Source: Anaerovoracaceae bacterium
Lineage (GTDB): Bacteria; Bacillota; Clostridia; Peptostreptococcales; Anaerovoracaceae
Assembly: GCA_029983755.1 (NCBI GenBank)
Contig: JASBYX010000036.1
Coordinates: forward strand, 1 to 13,869
DNA length: 13,869 nt
Reading direction: 5' to 3'
In this document: one piece after another, positions 1 to 6,737 of the stretch
How the letters are laid out: each line of letters starts with the position of its first letter
Position numbering within the stretch: the first letter of the stretch is position 1
Position numbers and translations under genes: made by a program
The notes under the pieces: model-generated
Told to the model about the DNA's origin: nothing
Seen by the model: only the letters and a program-made list of their open reading frames with translations
Databases searched by the model: none

Positions 1-28
1 ATACAAAAATGGTCATAATAAATTTGAT

Positions 29-57
29 TTGACTTGAATGATGTATACGAGTATAAT
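29..57 (+). promoter_or_regulatory. Sigma-A-type promoter of the rpmH operon
   Basis: A -35 element TTGACT (29-34) and a perfect -10 element TATAAT (52-57) are separated by 17 bases, the optimum for the housekeeping sigma factor. Transcription would begin near base 63-65, leaving a leader of roughly 60 bases before the L34 start. It is the strongest promoter match in the window and is placed to drive rpmH-rnpA-yidD-yidC and probably jag. Confidence 0.85.
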
Positions 58-62
58 ATTAA

Positions 63-89
63 GGCACATATTGTAATTTAGATTGTGCC
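63..89 (+). promoter_or_regulatory. Possible stem-loop in the rpmH leader
   Basis: GGCACA (63-68) and TGTGCC (84-89) are perfect inverted repeats around a 15-base AT-rich loop. The hairpin would sit at or within a base or two of the predicted 5' end of the rpmH transcript. It has no U-tract, so it is not an intrinsic terminator. A 5'-terminal hairpin could stabilise the mRNA or bind a regulator; this role is inferred from position only, and a 6-bp stem can occur by chance. Confidence 0.4.
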
Positions 90-122
90 ATAGTTACTAC
101 TTTTTAAATTTTGGAGGTAAAA

Positions 123-257
123 ATGAAGAGAACTTATCAGCCTAAAAAGAGGCAGAGACTTAAAGAACACGGTTTCAGAAAGAGAATGAAGACTAAGAAC
201 GGAAGAAATGTTTTAAAGAGAAGAAGACTTAGAGGAAGAAAGAAGCTGACTGCATAA
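123..257 (+). CDS. rpmH: Large ribosomal subunit protein bL34
   Basis: This small gene encodes a 44-residue, strongly basic protein beginning MKRTYQPKK and ending RGRKKLTA. It carries the L34 core HGFRKRM at residues 16-22 and GRNVLKRRRLRGRK at 27-40. L34 is a structural protein of the 50S subunit that binds 23S rRNA; 44 residues is the standard bacterial length. The ATG follows a strong Shine-Dalgarno site GGAGGT (113-118) at good spacing. rnpA starts only 4 bases after the stop codon, the classic rpmH-rnpA pairing next to oriC. The leader contains the promoter and a possible hairpin. Identification is firm. Confidence 0.97.
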   Translation: MKRTYQPKKRQRLKEHGFRKRMKTKNGRNVLKRRRLRGRKKLTA

Positions 258-261
258 TATA

Positions 262-603
262 ATGTTGAAAAAAACTGTTTTGCGAAATAAGAAGGACTTT
301 TCGAGAATTTACAATAAAGGTAAATCTATGGGAGATAGGTATATAGTTCTGTTTTTCAGAAAGAATAACCTGGACTACAGCCGCAAGGCCTTTTTAGCAA
401 GCAAGAAAGTTGGTAACAGCGTAAGTAGAAACAGAGCAAGAAGACTCATGAAGGAAAGCGTAAGGCTTTTGGGATACGAACTTCCAAGGGGTTATGATTA
501 TATATTCATAGCTAGGAACACTATTCTTGGCAAGTCTTATCAGGATGTGAGTCGTTCTGTGAAATCAGCACTTAAGAGAAGTGGTGTTTTGAATGAAAAA
601 TAA
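262..603 (+). CDS. rnpA: Ribonuclease P protein component
   Basis: A 113-residue basic protein, the protein subunit of RNase P, which helps the catalytic RNA remove 5' leaders from pre-tRNAs. The family signature, the RNR motif region SRNRARRLMKE, is at residues 55-65. It is preceded by the conserved segment LASKKVGNSV and an N-terminal KKDFSRIYNKGKS segment, both typical. Length matches the family (about 110-125). No good Shine-Dalgarno site lies close to the ATG, and the gap to rpmH is 4 bases, so translation is probably coupled to L34. The last 11 bases overlap the yidD start, and the protein ends in NEK, as MnmG and ParA also do here. Confidence 0.96.
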   Translation: MLKKTVLRNKKDFSRIYNKGKSMGDRYIVLFFRKNNLDYSRKAFLASKKVGNSVSRNRARRLMKESVRLLGYELPRGYDYIFIARNTILGKSYQDVSRSVKSALKRSGVLNEK

Positions 604-829
604 AGGTTTAATGCGGATTTTGAGCATGCCTCTTATTTTGTTGATAAGAGGATATCAGATTTTCATATCTCCTCTTACGCCTGCAACCTGCAGATTTTAC
701 CCAACTTGTTCGACATATTTTATTCAAGCTTTGCAGAAATATGGCCCGTTTAAGGGGACATATTTGGGTATTAGACGAATTTTAAGGTGTCATCCCTGGA
801 ATCCCGGAGGATACGACCCCTTGAAATGA
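593..829 (+). CDS. yidD: Membrane protein insertion efficiency factor YidD
   Basis: A 78-residue protein with the YidD core: an amphipathic N-terminal helix (LLIRGYQIFISPLTP), then CRFYPTCSTYFIQAL with its conserved cysteines, GPFKG, and a C-terminal RCHPWNPGGYDP motif. YidD is a small inner-face membrane-associated protein thought to assist YidC-dependent insertion. The start at 593 lies inside rnpA as an 11-base overlap (ATGAAAAATAA). A second in-frame ATG at 611, preceded by AAAGG, would give 72 residues and also fits the family, so the true start is uncertain. yidC follows after 17 bases, in keeping with the paired role. Confidence 0.94.
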   Translation: MKNKGLMRILSMPLILLIRGYQIFISPLTPATCRFYPTCSTYFIQALQKYGPFKGTYLGIRRILRCHPWNPGGYDPLK

Positions 830-846
830 CGGAGGAAGTTTATTAA

Positions 847-1554
847 ATGACAAAAATATTTTGGATTATGTCCAGCCCTTTAGGTCTTGTCATAAGTCAG
901 CTCTATAACTTGATTGGCAACTACGGCATCACCCTAATAGTTATGACAACTATTATCAAACTTTTGCTGTATCCATTGTACAAGAAGCAGATTCTTTCCA
1001 TGGCAAGCATGGGAGATTTGCAGCCACATATCAAAGACATACAGAATAAGTATGGTAATGACCCTGTTTTGATGAGGGAAAAGACGGCTGAGCTCTATCA
1101 GGAACACGGTGTGAACCCTATGGGGGGCTGTCTGCCTATGGCGATACAGTCGATTGTTATAATGGGGCTTTTTGGACTACTTAGAAATCCGCTTTTATTT
1201 ATCAAATCAGATAAGATGATATTTGCTATTCATGAGAGTTTCCTATGGATCAAGGACCTCAGTCAGCCTGACCTTTGGATACTTCCAATCATGGCGGGAG
1301 TAGCAACTTTCTTTGCTTTCTTTATACAAAATAAGATCGGAACGCCGGGCACACAGATGGCAGGCGGTGGAATGCAGAAGGTAATGATGTTTGTGTTCCC
1401 ACTCATGATCGTATGGCTAGCAAGATCATATCCTGCAGGTCTTGCAATTTACTGGTTTATAAGCCAGTTTATTCAGATATTCTACAACGTGAGATTTGCT
1501 AAACTTAAGAAGGATCTTAGAGAGAAAAAGAAAGTAAGTAAGAGGAAGAAGTAG
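847..1554 (+). CDS. yidC: Membrane protein insertase YidC/SpoIIIJ/Oxa1 family
   Basis: A 235-residue polytopic membrane protein of the YidC/Oxa1 family, which inserts and folds proteins in the cytoplasmic membrane with or without SecYEG. Hydrophobic segments lie near residues 24-45, 95-115, 143-161, 178-193 and 197-214. The cytoplasmic hairpin (about 46-90) contains the conserved EHGVNPMGGCLP (86-97). The C-terminus is a lysine/arginine-rich tail (219-235), as in homologues that contact the ribosome. There is no lipobox, unlike Bacillus SpoIIIJ. At the position that aligns by eye with the conserved groove arginine there is a lysine (K38 in TTIIKLLLYP), which keeps the positive charge. A strong SD, GGAGGAAG (831-838), supports the start. 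YidD is upstream and Jag downstream. Confidence 0.95.
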   Translation: MTKIFWIMSSPLGLVISQLYNLIGNYGITLIVMTTIIKLLLYPLYKKQILSMASMGDLQPHIKDIQNKYGNDPVLMREKTAELYQEHGVNPMGGCLPMAIQSIVIMGLFGLLRNPLLFIKSDKMIFAIHESFLWIKDLSQPDLWILPIMAGVATFFAFFIQNKIGTPGTQMAGGGMQKVMMFVFPLMIVWLARSYPAGLAIYWFISQFIQIFYNVRFAKLKKDLREKKKVSKRKK

Positions 1555-1562
1555 TTTACACA

Positions 1563-1607
1563 ACTAATTTTATTCTGATATTGAAACAGTCAAAAACTAG
1601 AATTAGT
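1563..1607 (+). repeat. Weak AT-rich inverted repeat between yidC and jag
   Basis: ACTAATTTTA (1563-1572) can pair with TAGAATTAGT (1598-1607), with one G-U pair and a 25-base loop. The 69-base gap also contains TTTACA (1555-1560) and GATATT (1577-1582) at 16-base spacing, which could be a weak internal promoter for jag. The stem is almost all A-T and has no T-tract, so it is not a convincing terminator. Both readings are speculative. Confidence 0.25.
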
Positions 1608-1623
1608 AAGAATAGGAAAGAAA

Positions 1624-2538
1624 ATGGAATTTGTTGAAAAATGGGGTACAGATGTTGATACAGCTGTAGATTTAGCCCTTGATGAACTAAAAGCTACCAG
1701 AGATCAGGTAGAAATTACGATTTTGGAGGAACCTTCCAGAGGATTTTTCGGTATTGGATCAAAGCTGGCACTCGTTAGAGTACAGCTCAAGGAAGAGCCT
1801 GGTAAGAAAGAGTCCGCAAAGGGGACTTCTCAGGAAGAAAAGCCAAAAGAAGGCAAACCAAGCAGAGAAAATTTTAAAGAAAATAAGCCCAATAGAGAAG
1901 ATAAGGTTAAGAAGGATAAGGAAAAAGATAGCCTGAATTATAAAGATAAGACTGATAAGTCTAAATCCGAGAGAGATAAATTTAATCAAACTAAGGGTGA
2001 AAGTGAGAAAATAGATCAAGATAAGGATGCAGTTGAGCCAAAGAAGTATTCATCTTCATCCATTAATTCTATAATCGAAGACAAGGTACCTTATCCTGAA
2101 GAAAACGTTGCAATACCTTTCTTAAAGGATGTAACTGAAAAGATGGGAATAAGCCTTGAATTCACGCCATACAAAGCTAAGGAATATATCTTCATAGATA
2201 TTTCCGGAAAAGATACAGGCACTATAATTGGTAAGAGAGGTCAGACTCTAGATGCGATACAGTATTTGACTAACCTCGTTCTCAATAAAAATGAGGGAGA
2301 GTATCAGAGAGTTATCTTGGATGCTGAAAACTACAGATCCAAGAGAGAAAAGACTCTTGAGCAGCTTGCCTATAGATTAGCTAAAAAAGCTGTTAAGACC
2401 AGAAGAAGCCAAAAGCTGGAACCTATGAATCCATACGAGCGTAAAGTAATTCATACTGCTCTTCAAAACGATTCGAGGGTTACAACTCGAAGCGAAGGTC
2501 AAGACCCATATAGAAGGGTTATAGTAGAACTTAAATAA
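1624..2538 (+). CDS. khpB: RNA-binding protein Jag/KhpB (Jag_N, KH and R3H domains)
   Basis: A 304-residue SpoIIIJ-associated protein. Residues 1-55 form a Jag_N domain (AVDLALDEL ... PSRGFFGIGSKLALVRV). Residues 58-145 are a very charged, low-complexity linker rich in Lys, Glu, Asp and Ser. A KH domain follows, with its GxxG loop GKRG at 203-206. The C-terminus is an R3H domain with the Arg-x3-His pair R273/H277 in YERKVIH, ending in PYRRVIVELK. In Gram-positive bacteria the protein binds many RNAs, often as a partner of KhpA, and affects cell elongation and division. It is longer than Bacillus Jag (about 208 residues) because of the linker. SD AGGAAAG (1614-1620) supports the start, and a strong terminator follows the stop. 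Confidence 0.95.
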   Translation: MEFVEKWGTDVDTAVDLALDELKATRDQVEITILEEPSRGFFGIGSKLALVRVQLKEEPGKKESAKGTSQEEKPKEGKPSRENFKENKPNREDKVKKDKEKDSLNYKDKTDKSKSERDKFNQTKGESEKIDQDKDAVEPKKYSSSSINSIIEDKVPYPEENVAIPFLKDVTEKMGISLEFTPYKAKEYIFIDISGKDTGTIIGKRGQTLDAIQYLTNLVLNKNEGEYQRVILDAENYRSKREKTLEQLAYRLAKKAVKTRRSQKLEPMNPYERKVIHTALQNDSRVTTRSEGQDPYRRVIVELK

Positions 2539-2543
2539 CGATT

Positions 2544-2569
2544 AACCCGCATTCTTTTGCGGGTTTTTT
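2544..2569 (+). terminator. Intrinsic terminator after jag
   Basis: AACCCGCA (2544-2551) pairs perfectly with TGCGGGTT (2558-2565) around a 6-base loop, and the T-tract runs from 2564 to 2569. This is a textbook rho-independent terminator, starting 5 bases after the jag stop. It ends only 18 bases before the mnmE ATG. Confidence 0.9.
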
Positions 2570-2587
2570 ATTTGATGAGGAAAAGAC

Positions 2588-4021
2588 ATGCTATCCCGGG
2601 ACGATAACGATACAATAGCTGCAATTTCAACGCCTATCGGGGAGGGAGGAATTGGTATAGTCAGGATGTCCGGAGAAAAATCTCTCGATATACTCGCAAA
2701 AATCTTCATTCCTTCAAACCAAGCCTTAAAAGACAAGATTAAAAATCCTGAAGTTTTTAAAGAAGAAATCGAAAAAAAAAGCAGAATGCTCATGCATGGC
2801 AGAATTCGTGATGAAAAGGGCAAAATAGTGGATGAGGCCTTGGTTTCATACATGAAGCCTCCAACTACATATACAGGAGAATCCACCGTGGAAATAAACT
2901 GCCATGGGGGGATTGTTCCCCTTAGGAAAATTTTGAAAACCATCCTGACTCTAGGTGCAAGACCGGCAGACCGAGGTGAGTTCACCAAAAGGGCATTTCT
3001 CAACGGAAAGCTTGATTTAGCTCAGGCGGAGGCAGTAATGGATCTCATTTCTGCAAAAACCGACGATTCATATGATGCTGCCGTCAGTCAGCTGCAGGGG
3101 CATCTATCGGAATATATAAGAGACATCCGTTCCAATTTCGTTGATCTTCTCGTACAGATTACCGTCAACATAGACTATCCGGATGAAGATATAGAGGAGC
3201 TCATGTACTCTGAGATATTATCTAAACTCAGGCAAATACTTGCTTCTCTCACTGAACTCTCCGATACTGCTGAGAGGGGACGCATACTACGCGAAGGTCT
3301 TCGGATAGCCATAGTTGGAAAACCAAATGTTGGGAAATCTTCCCTTATGAATGCACTTTTATATGAGGACAGGGCCATTGTAACAGATATTCCCGGCACC
3401 ACTAGAGATACAATCGAGGAAACCCTTGATATTAGAGGAATACCTGTTGTAATTACTGATACTGCCGGCATTCGTGAAACCGATGATGTAGTTGAAAAAA
3501 TAGGCGTGGAGAAATCTAAAACTTCAATCAATTCTTCAGATCTGGTGTTTCTAATTTTAGATGGGGGCAGAGAAATAGATGATGAAGACATGGAAATCTA
3601 TGAACATATCAAGGAAAAGAATCATTTAATTCTCATTAACAAAGCTGATCTCCCCGAGAAAAAAACAAGCCCTGAGGATGTTTCGAAACGTTTTGGGGAA
3701 GAATCCTATTTTGTTGCTGCGAAATCAAAAGAAGGAATTGAAGCTATAGAGACACTTATACAGGATTTTGTAAACAGCAAATCTTCGGATTTGAGCTTTC
3801 GGGAGAGCTTGACTGTGACAAATGTAAGGCATAAGGTTTTGATTGAAGATGCCATCTCTTCTGTGAGAGATGCTGTTATTGCAACGGAAATGAGCCAACC
3901 TTTAGAGCTTATTGAAATCGATGTAAATCATGCCTATGAACTCCTAGGAGAGGTGATTGGAGAAACCTCCACAGGGGATATAATAGACAAGGTTTTTGAG
4001 CGATTTTGTTTGGGGAAATAG
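2588..4021 (+). CDS. mnmE: tRNA uridine-5-carboxymethylaminomethyl modification GTPase MnmE
   Basis: A 477-residue GTPase that works with MnmG to add carboxymethylaminomethyl (or aminomethyl) groups to the wobble uridine of certain tRNAs. The N-terminal tetrahydrofolate-binding domain (about 1-125) starts with DTIAAISTPIGEGGIGIVR. An embedded G domain shows P-loop GKPNVGKS (244-251), switch motif TTRDT (271-275), DTAG (291-294) and NKAD (351-354). The helical domain closes with the invariant C-terminal FCLGK, including C474. Length is slightly above the usual 450-465, mostly from a Lys/Glu-rich insert around residues 45-66. An AGG-containing SD (2578-2580) precedes the ATG. mnmG follows after 19 bases. 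No separate promoter is evident between the jag terminator and this gene. Confidence 0.97.
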   Translation: MLSRDDNDTIAAISTPIGEGGIGIVRMSGEKSLDILAKIFIPSNQALKDKIKNPEVFKEEIEKKSRMLMHGRIRDEKGKIVDEALVSYMKPPTTYTGESTVEINCHGGIVPLRKILKTILTLGARPADRGEFTKRAFLNGKLDLAQAEAVMDLISAKTDDSYDAAVSQLQGHLSEYIRDIRSNFVDLLVQITVNIDYPDEDIEELMYSEILSKLRQILASLTELSDTAERGRILREGLRIAIVGKPNVGKSSLMNALLYEDRAIVTDIPGTTRDTIEETLDIRGIPVVITDTAGIRETDDVVEKIGVEKSKTSINSSDLVFLILDGGREIDDEDMEIYEHIKEKNHLILINKADLPEKKTSPEDVSKRFGEESYFVAAKSKEGIEAIETLIQDFVNSKSSDLSFRESLTVTNVRHKVLIEDAISSVRDAVIATEMSQPLELIEIDVNHAYELLGEVIGETSTGDIIDKVFERFCLGK

Positions 4022-4040
4022 AAATTCTGGAAATTGAATT

Positions 4041-5963
4041 ATGGAAAATATAAAAGCAGAAAATTTTAACAAGAACAGTAATGAGTACGAAATGGGAATT
4101 TTTGATGTGATAGTTATAGGGGCAGGTCATGCAGGTTGTGAAGCTGCTTTGGCTTCCGCTCGCATGGGCCTTAAAACCTGTCTTTTTTCAATGAATCTTG
4201 AAGCTATCGCAATGATGCCCTGCAATCCTTCTATTGGGGGCACAGGTAAGGGGCATCTCGTTCGTGAAATTGATGCTCTTGGTGGAGAGATGGGAATTAA
4301 CATAGATAAGTCCTTCATTCAGAGCAGAATGCTGAACACATCGAAGGGACCTGCCGTACATTCATTGCGTGCTCAGGCTGACAAAGAACTTTACCACAGG
4401 GAGATGAAGAAAACTCTTGAGAAGGAAAAGAATTTGTTTTTGAAACAGGCAGAGATCGTCAAGCTGATTTCGGAGGATGGAAAAATCAGGGGTGTCGTAA
4501 CCCAGACCAATGCCGTATACTACAGCGAAGCCACTGTTTTGTGCACGGGAACATTTCTCAGAGGGAAGATTTTCATAGGAAATTCATCGTATTTCAGTGG
4601 ACCAAACGGCCTTGCGCCTTCCATGAAACTTGCTGAGAATCTGAAAGAGCTTGGAATTTCTCTTCGCAGATTTAAAACCGGGACACCGGCTCGTTGTCTG
4701 GCTTCTTCACTTAATTATAATGATATGCAGGAGCAGAAAGGGGACGAGGAGATCGTTCCGTTTTCCTTCATGAATGATAGCTTGGAGAAGGAGCAAATAT
4801 CTTGCTGGCTCACTTATACTAACGAAAAAACCCATGAGATTATCAGGGATAATTTTCACAGATCGGCCCTCTTTGGGGGCGAGATTGAGGGCATAGGTGC
4901 CAGGTATTGTCCATCCATCGAGGATAAGGTTAATAGATTTCCCGACAGAGAGAGGCATCAGACTTTTATTGAACCGGAGGGTCTTGATACGGAGGAGATG
5001 TATATTCAGGGAATGTCCAGCAGTTTGCCGGAGGATGTTCAGTATGATTTTTATCGCACGATACCCGGGCTTCAGGATTTGATAATTACACGGCCTGCAT
5101 ACGCTATTGAATATGACTGTATAGATCCCCTTGAGCTTAGTCCCTCATTGGAACATTTAAAACTTGGTAATCTGTTTTGTGCCGGGCAGTTCAATGGGAG
5201 CTCAGGTTACGAAGAAGCTGCAGCCCAGGGTCTGATTGCCGGAATCAACGCTGCCCTTCATGTGAAGAAGGAAAATCCATTGGTTCTCAAAAGAAACGAC
5301 GCTTATATTGGCGTTCTAATCGACGATCTTGTGACAAAAGGTACTAATGAACCTTACAGAATTATGACCAGCAGAGCGGAATATAGGCTTGTTTTAAGGC
5401 AGGATAACGCAGATAGCCGTTTGACAGAACTCGGATACCGGGTAGGTCTTGTGAGCGAAGAGCGGTATCAAAAGTTTAAACGAAAAGAAATAAATGTTGA
5501 AAAAGAAATCAAAAGGCTTGAAAACACTAGGGTTAAACCGGATATAGCCAACAAAATAATGGCAGAAACTGGGAATTCGCTCGTTTCTCAGGCTATTACA
5601 CTTGCAGAGATGATGAAGAGGCCTTTGATTACATATGGCATACTAGGGGAAATTGATGAGGATAGACCTGATCTCACAGGACATGAAAAAAAGCAGGTGG
5701 AAGTTAGCATAAAATATAGAGGATATATTGAAAAGCAGCTTGCACAGATTGAACGATTTAAGAAAATGGAAGATAAGAAGCTTAATCCGGATTTAGACTA
5801 CTCTGAGATTGAAGGTCTTAGAATTGAGGCATCGCAGAAACTCAATGCAATTAAGCCGATTTCAATAGGCCAGGCATCAAGGATTTCCGGTGTTTCCCCT
5901 GCAGATATTAATGTTCTTGTAATATGGCTCAGCAAGCACAGGAGGATGAAAAATGAAAAATAG
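4041..5963 (+). CDS. mnmG: tRNA uridine-5-carboxymethylaminomethyl modification enzyme MnmG (GidA)
   Basis: A 640-residue FAD-dependent protein, partner of MnmE in wobble-uridine (U34) modification. The FAD dinucleotide-binding motif GAGHAG is at residues 27-32, followed by MMPCNPSIGGTGKGHLVREIDALGG, a family hallmark. NGSSGYEEAAAQG (385-397) and SRAEYRLVLRQDNAD (about 444-458) are the other conserved GidA blocks. The helical C-terminal domain ends with SGVSPADINVLVIWL. The family is usually about 620-630 residues; the excess is a polar N-terminal extension of about 17 residues. A second ATG at 4092 would remove it but lacks a good SD, and the 4041 start has GGAAA at moderate spacing, so the start is not fully settled. 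The last 11 bases overlap rsmG. Confidence 0.97.
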   Translation: MENIKAENFNKNSNEYEMGIFDVIVIGAGHAGCEAALASARMGLKTCLFSMNLEAIAMMPCNPSIGGTGKGHLVREIDALGGEMGINIDKSFIQSRMLNTSKGPAVHSLRAQADKELYHREMKKTLEKEKNLFLKQAEIVKLISEDGKIRGVVTQTNAVYYSEATVLCTGTFLRGKIFIGNSSYFSGPNGLAPSMKLAENLKELGISLRRFKTGTPARCLASSLNYNDMQEQKGDEEIVPFSFMNDSLEKEQISCWLTYTNEKTHEIIRDNFHRSALFGGEIEGIGARYCPSIEDKVNRFPDRERHQTFIEPEGLDTEEMYIQGMSSSLPEDVQYDFYRTIPGLQDLIITRPAYAIEYDCIDPLELSPSLEHLKLGNLFCAGQFNGSSGYEEAAAQGLIAGINAALHVKKENPLVLKRNDAYIGVLIDDLVTKGTNEPYRIMTSRAEYRLVLRQDNADSRLTELGYRVGLVSEERYQKFKRKEINVEKEIKRLENTRVKPDIANKIMAETGNSLVSQAITLAEMMKRPLITYGILGEIDEDRPDLTGHEKKQVEVSIKYRGYIEKQLAQIERFKKMEDKKLNPDLDYSEIEGLRIEASQKLNAIKPISIGQASRISGVSPADINVLVIWLSKHRRMKNEK

Positions 5964-6621
5964 ATTTCTAAATCATCTTGAATATATGCATCAAAGAGCT
6001 GACGAATTGGGAATTACCATGACTGAAGAACAGGGAGACAAGCTCCTGCAGTACATGTATTTTGTATTACATTGGAATCAAAAGGTGAATCTCACTGCAA
6101 TAACAGACGAGAAAGAGTTTTTAGATAAACACATCATAGATTCTTTAATAATTGCGAGACTTGAAGAGTTTAAGAATGCTCATACGGTTATCGATATCGG
6201 TACCGGTGGAGGATTCCCCGGAATACCCCTTTCTATAATTGATCCGGATAAGGAATTTCTTCTTGTTGACTCTCTGCTTAAAAGAGTTAATATTGTCCAA
6301 AGAGGAGTAAGCCATTTAGCTTTAAAAAACGTTGTCTTACTTCACGGCAGAGGTGAAAGTTTGAAACTTGAAGGTGCCTTTAAATCTGGAGGAGACCTTG
6401 TGATTGCAAGGGCTGTCGCGAATATGACTAAGTTGTCAGGATATACTCTGCCCAATGTGAAAAAGGGTGGATACCTAATAGCTTTTAAAGGCCCAAATGT
6501 TGAAAAAGAGGTTAAAGAAGCTCTTCCAAAAATAAAAAAACTTGGAGGAAAGCTCATTAGAATTGATGATCTTTCCTTTGGCGAACTCAAACACACAGCC
6601 GTCATATGTAGTAAAATTTAA
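5953..6621 (+). CDS. rsmG: 16S rRNA (guanine527-N7)-methyltransferase RsmG (GidB)
   Basis: A 222-residue SAM-dependent methyltransferase that makes m7G527 in 16S rRNA. The conserved WNQKVNLTAI is at residues 41-50 and the SAM-binding motif VIDIGTGGGFPGIPL at 79-93; VIARAVANM and GGYLIAFKG are also typical. The protein ends at HTAVICSKI and lacks the basic PRKxGxPxK-type tail found at the C-terminus of Bacillus homologues (about 239 residues), although E. coli RsmG is also short (207). A parS site begins 4 bases after the stop. The start overlaps mnmG by 11 bases (ATGAAAAATAG) and has an excellent SD, AGGAGG (5940-5945), inside the mnmG coding region. Confidence 0.96.
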   Translation: MKNRFLNHLEYMHQRADELGITMTEEQGDKLLQYMYFVLHWNQKVNLTAITDEKEFLDKHIIDSLIIARLEEFKNAHTVIDIGTGGGFPGIPLSIIDPDKEFLLVDSLLKRVNIVQRGVSHLALKNVVLLHGRGESLKLEGAFKSGGDLVIARAVANMTKLSGYTLPNVKKGGYLIAFKGPNVEKEVKEALPKIKKLGGKLIRIDDLSFGELKHTAVICSKI

Positions 6622-6624
6622 AAA

Positions 6625-6640
6625 TGTTTCACGTGAAACA
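6625..6640. promoter_or_regulatory. parS: parS centromere site upstream of parA
   Basis: TGTTTCACGTGAAACA is a perfect 16-bp palindrome identical to the Bacillus subtilis parS consensus, extending to 18 bp with the flanking A and T (6624-6641). It is the loading site from which ParB-CTP clamps spread and recruit SMC/condensin. It sits between the rsmG stop and the parA promoter, about 35 bases upstream of the -35 element. Confidence 0.96.
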
Positions 6641-6662
6641 TCCCCAAAGAACAGGCGGGGGT
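6640..6662 (+). terminator. Possible weak terminator hairpin after rsmG
   Basis: CCCC (6642-6645) can pair with GGGG (6657-6660), extended by a T-G and an A-T pair, around an 11-base loop. The stretch after it (GTTTAAGGG) is a poor T-tract. It may partly terminate the mnmE-mnmG-rsmG transcript, but the match is weak, and the adjacent parS palindrome could also fold in RNA. Confidence 0.3.
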
Positions 6663-6674
6663 TTAAGGGTTTTA

Positions 6675-6704
6675 TTGGAAAAATCAAAGATTTTATAGTA
6701 TAAT
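6675..6704 (+). promoter_or_regulatory. Candidate promoter of parA-parB
   Basis: A -35-like TTGGAA (6675-6680) is followed after 18 bases by a perfect -10 TATAAT (6699-6704). Transcription would start near 6711, about 27 bases before the parA start. ParB bound at the parS site just upstream could influence this promoter; that is inference. Confidence 0.65.
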
Positions 6705-6723
6705 TAGTGTTATCACATTTATT

Positions 6724-6729
6724 AGGAGG
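6724..6729 (+). promoter_or_regulatory. Shine-Dalgarno site that fixes the TTG start of parA
   Basis: AGGAGG ends 8 bases before the TTG at 6738-6740. No ATG or in-frame GTG lies nearby, so this site decides the unusual start codon. Confidence 0.85.
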
Positions 6730-6737
6730 ATAGTGCT

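Noticed and set aside
1..122. Possible oriC with DnaA boxes before rpmH
   Set aside because: oriC is expected beyond base 1, but no TTATNCACA-type box or AT-rich repeat array is visible in these 122 bases; only the rpmH promoter and leader are supported.
1759..2019. A hydrophobic minus-strand frame opposite the jag linker
   Set aside because: The Ile/Leu/Phe-rich translation is the mirror of the Lys/Glu/Asp-rich linker codons; no start signal and no family resemblance.
2772..2780. Run of nine A residues in mnmE that could cause slippage
   Set aside because: The frame stays open with normal MnmE sequence on both sides; in AT-rich genes an A9 over Lys codons is not remarkable.
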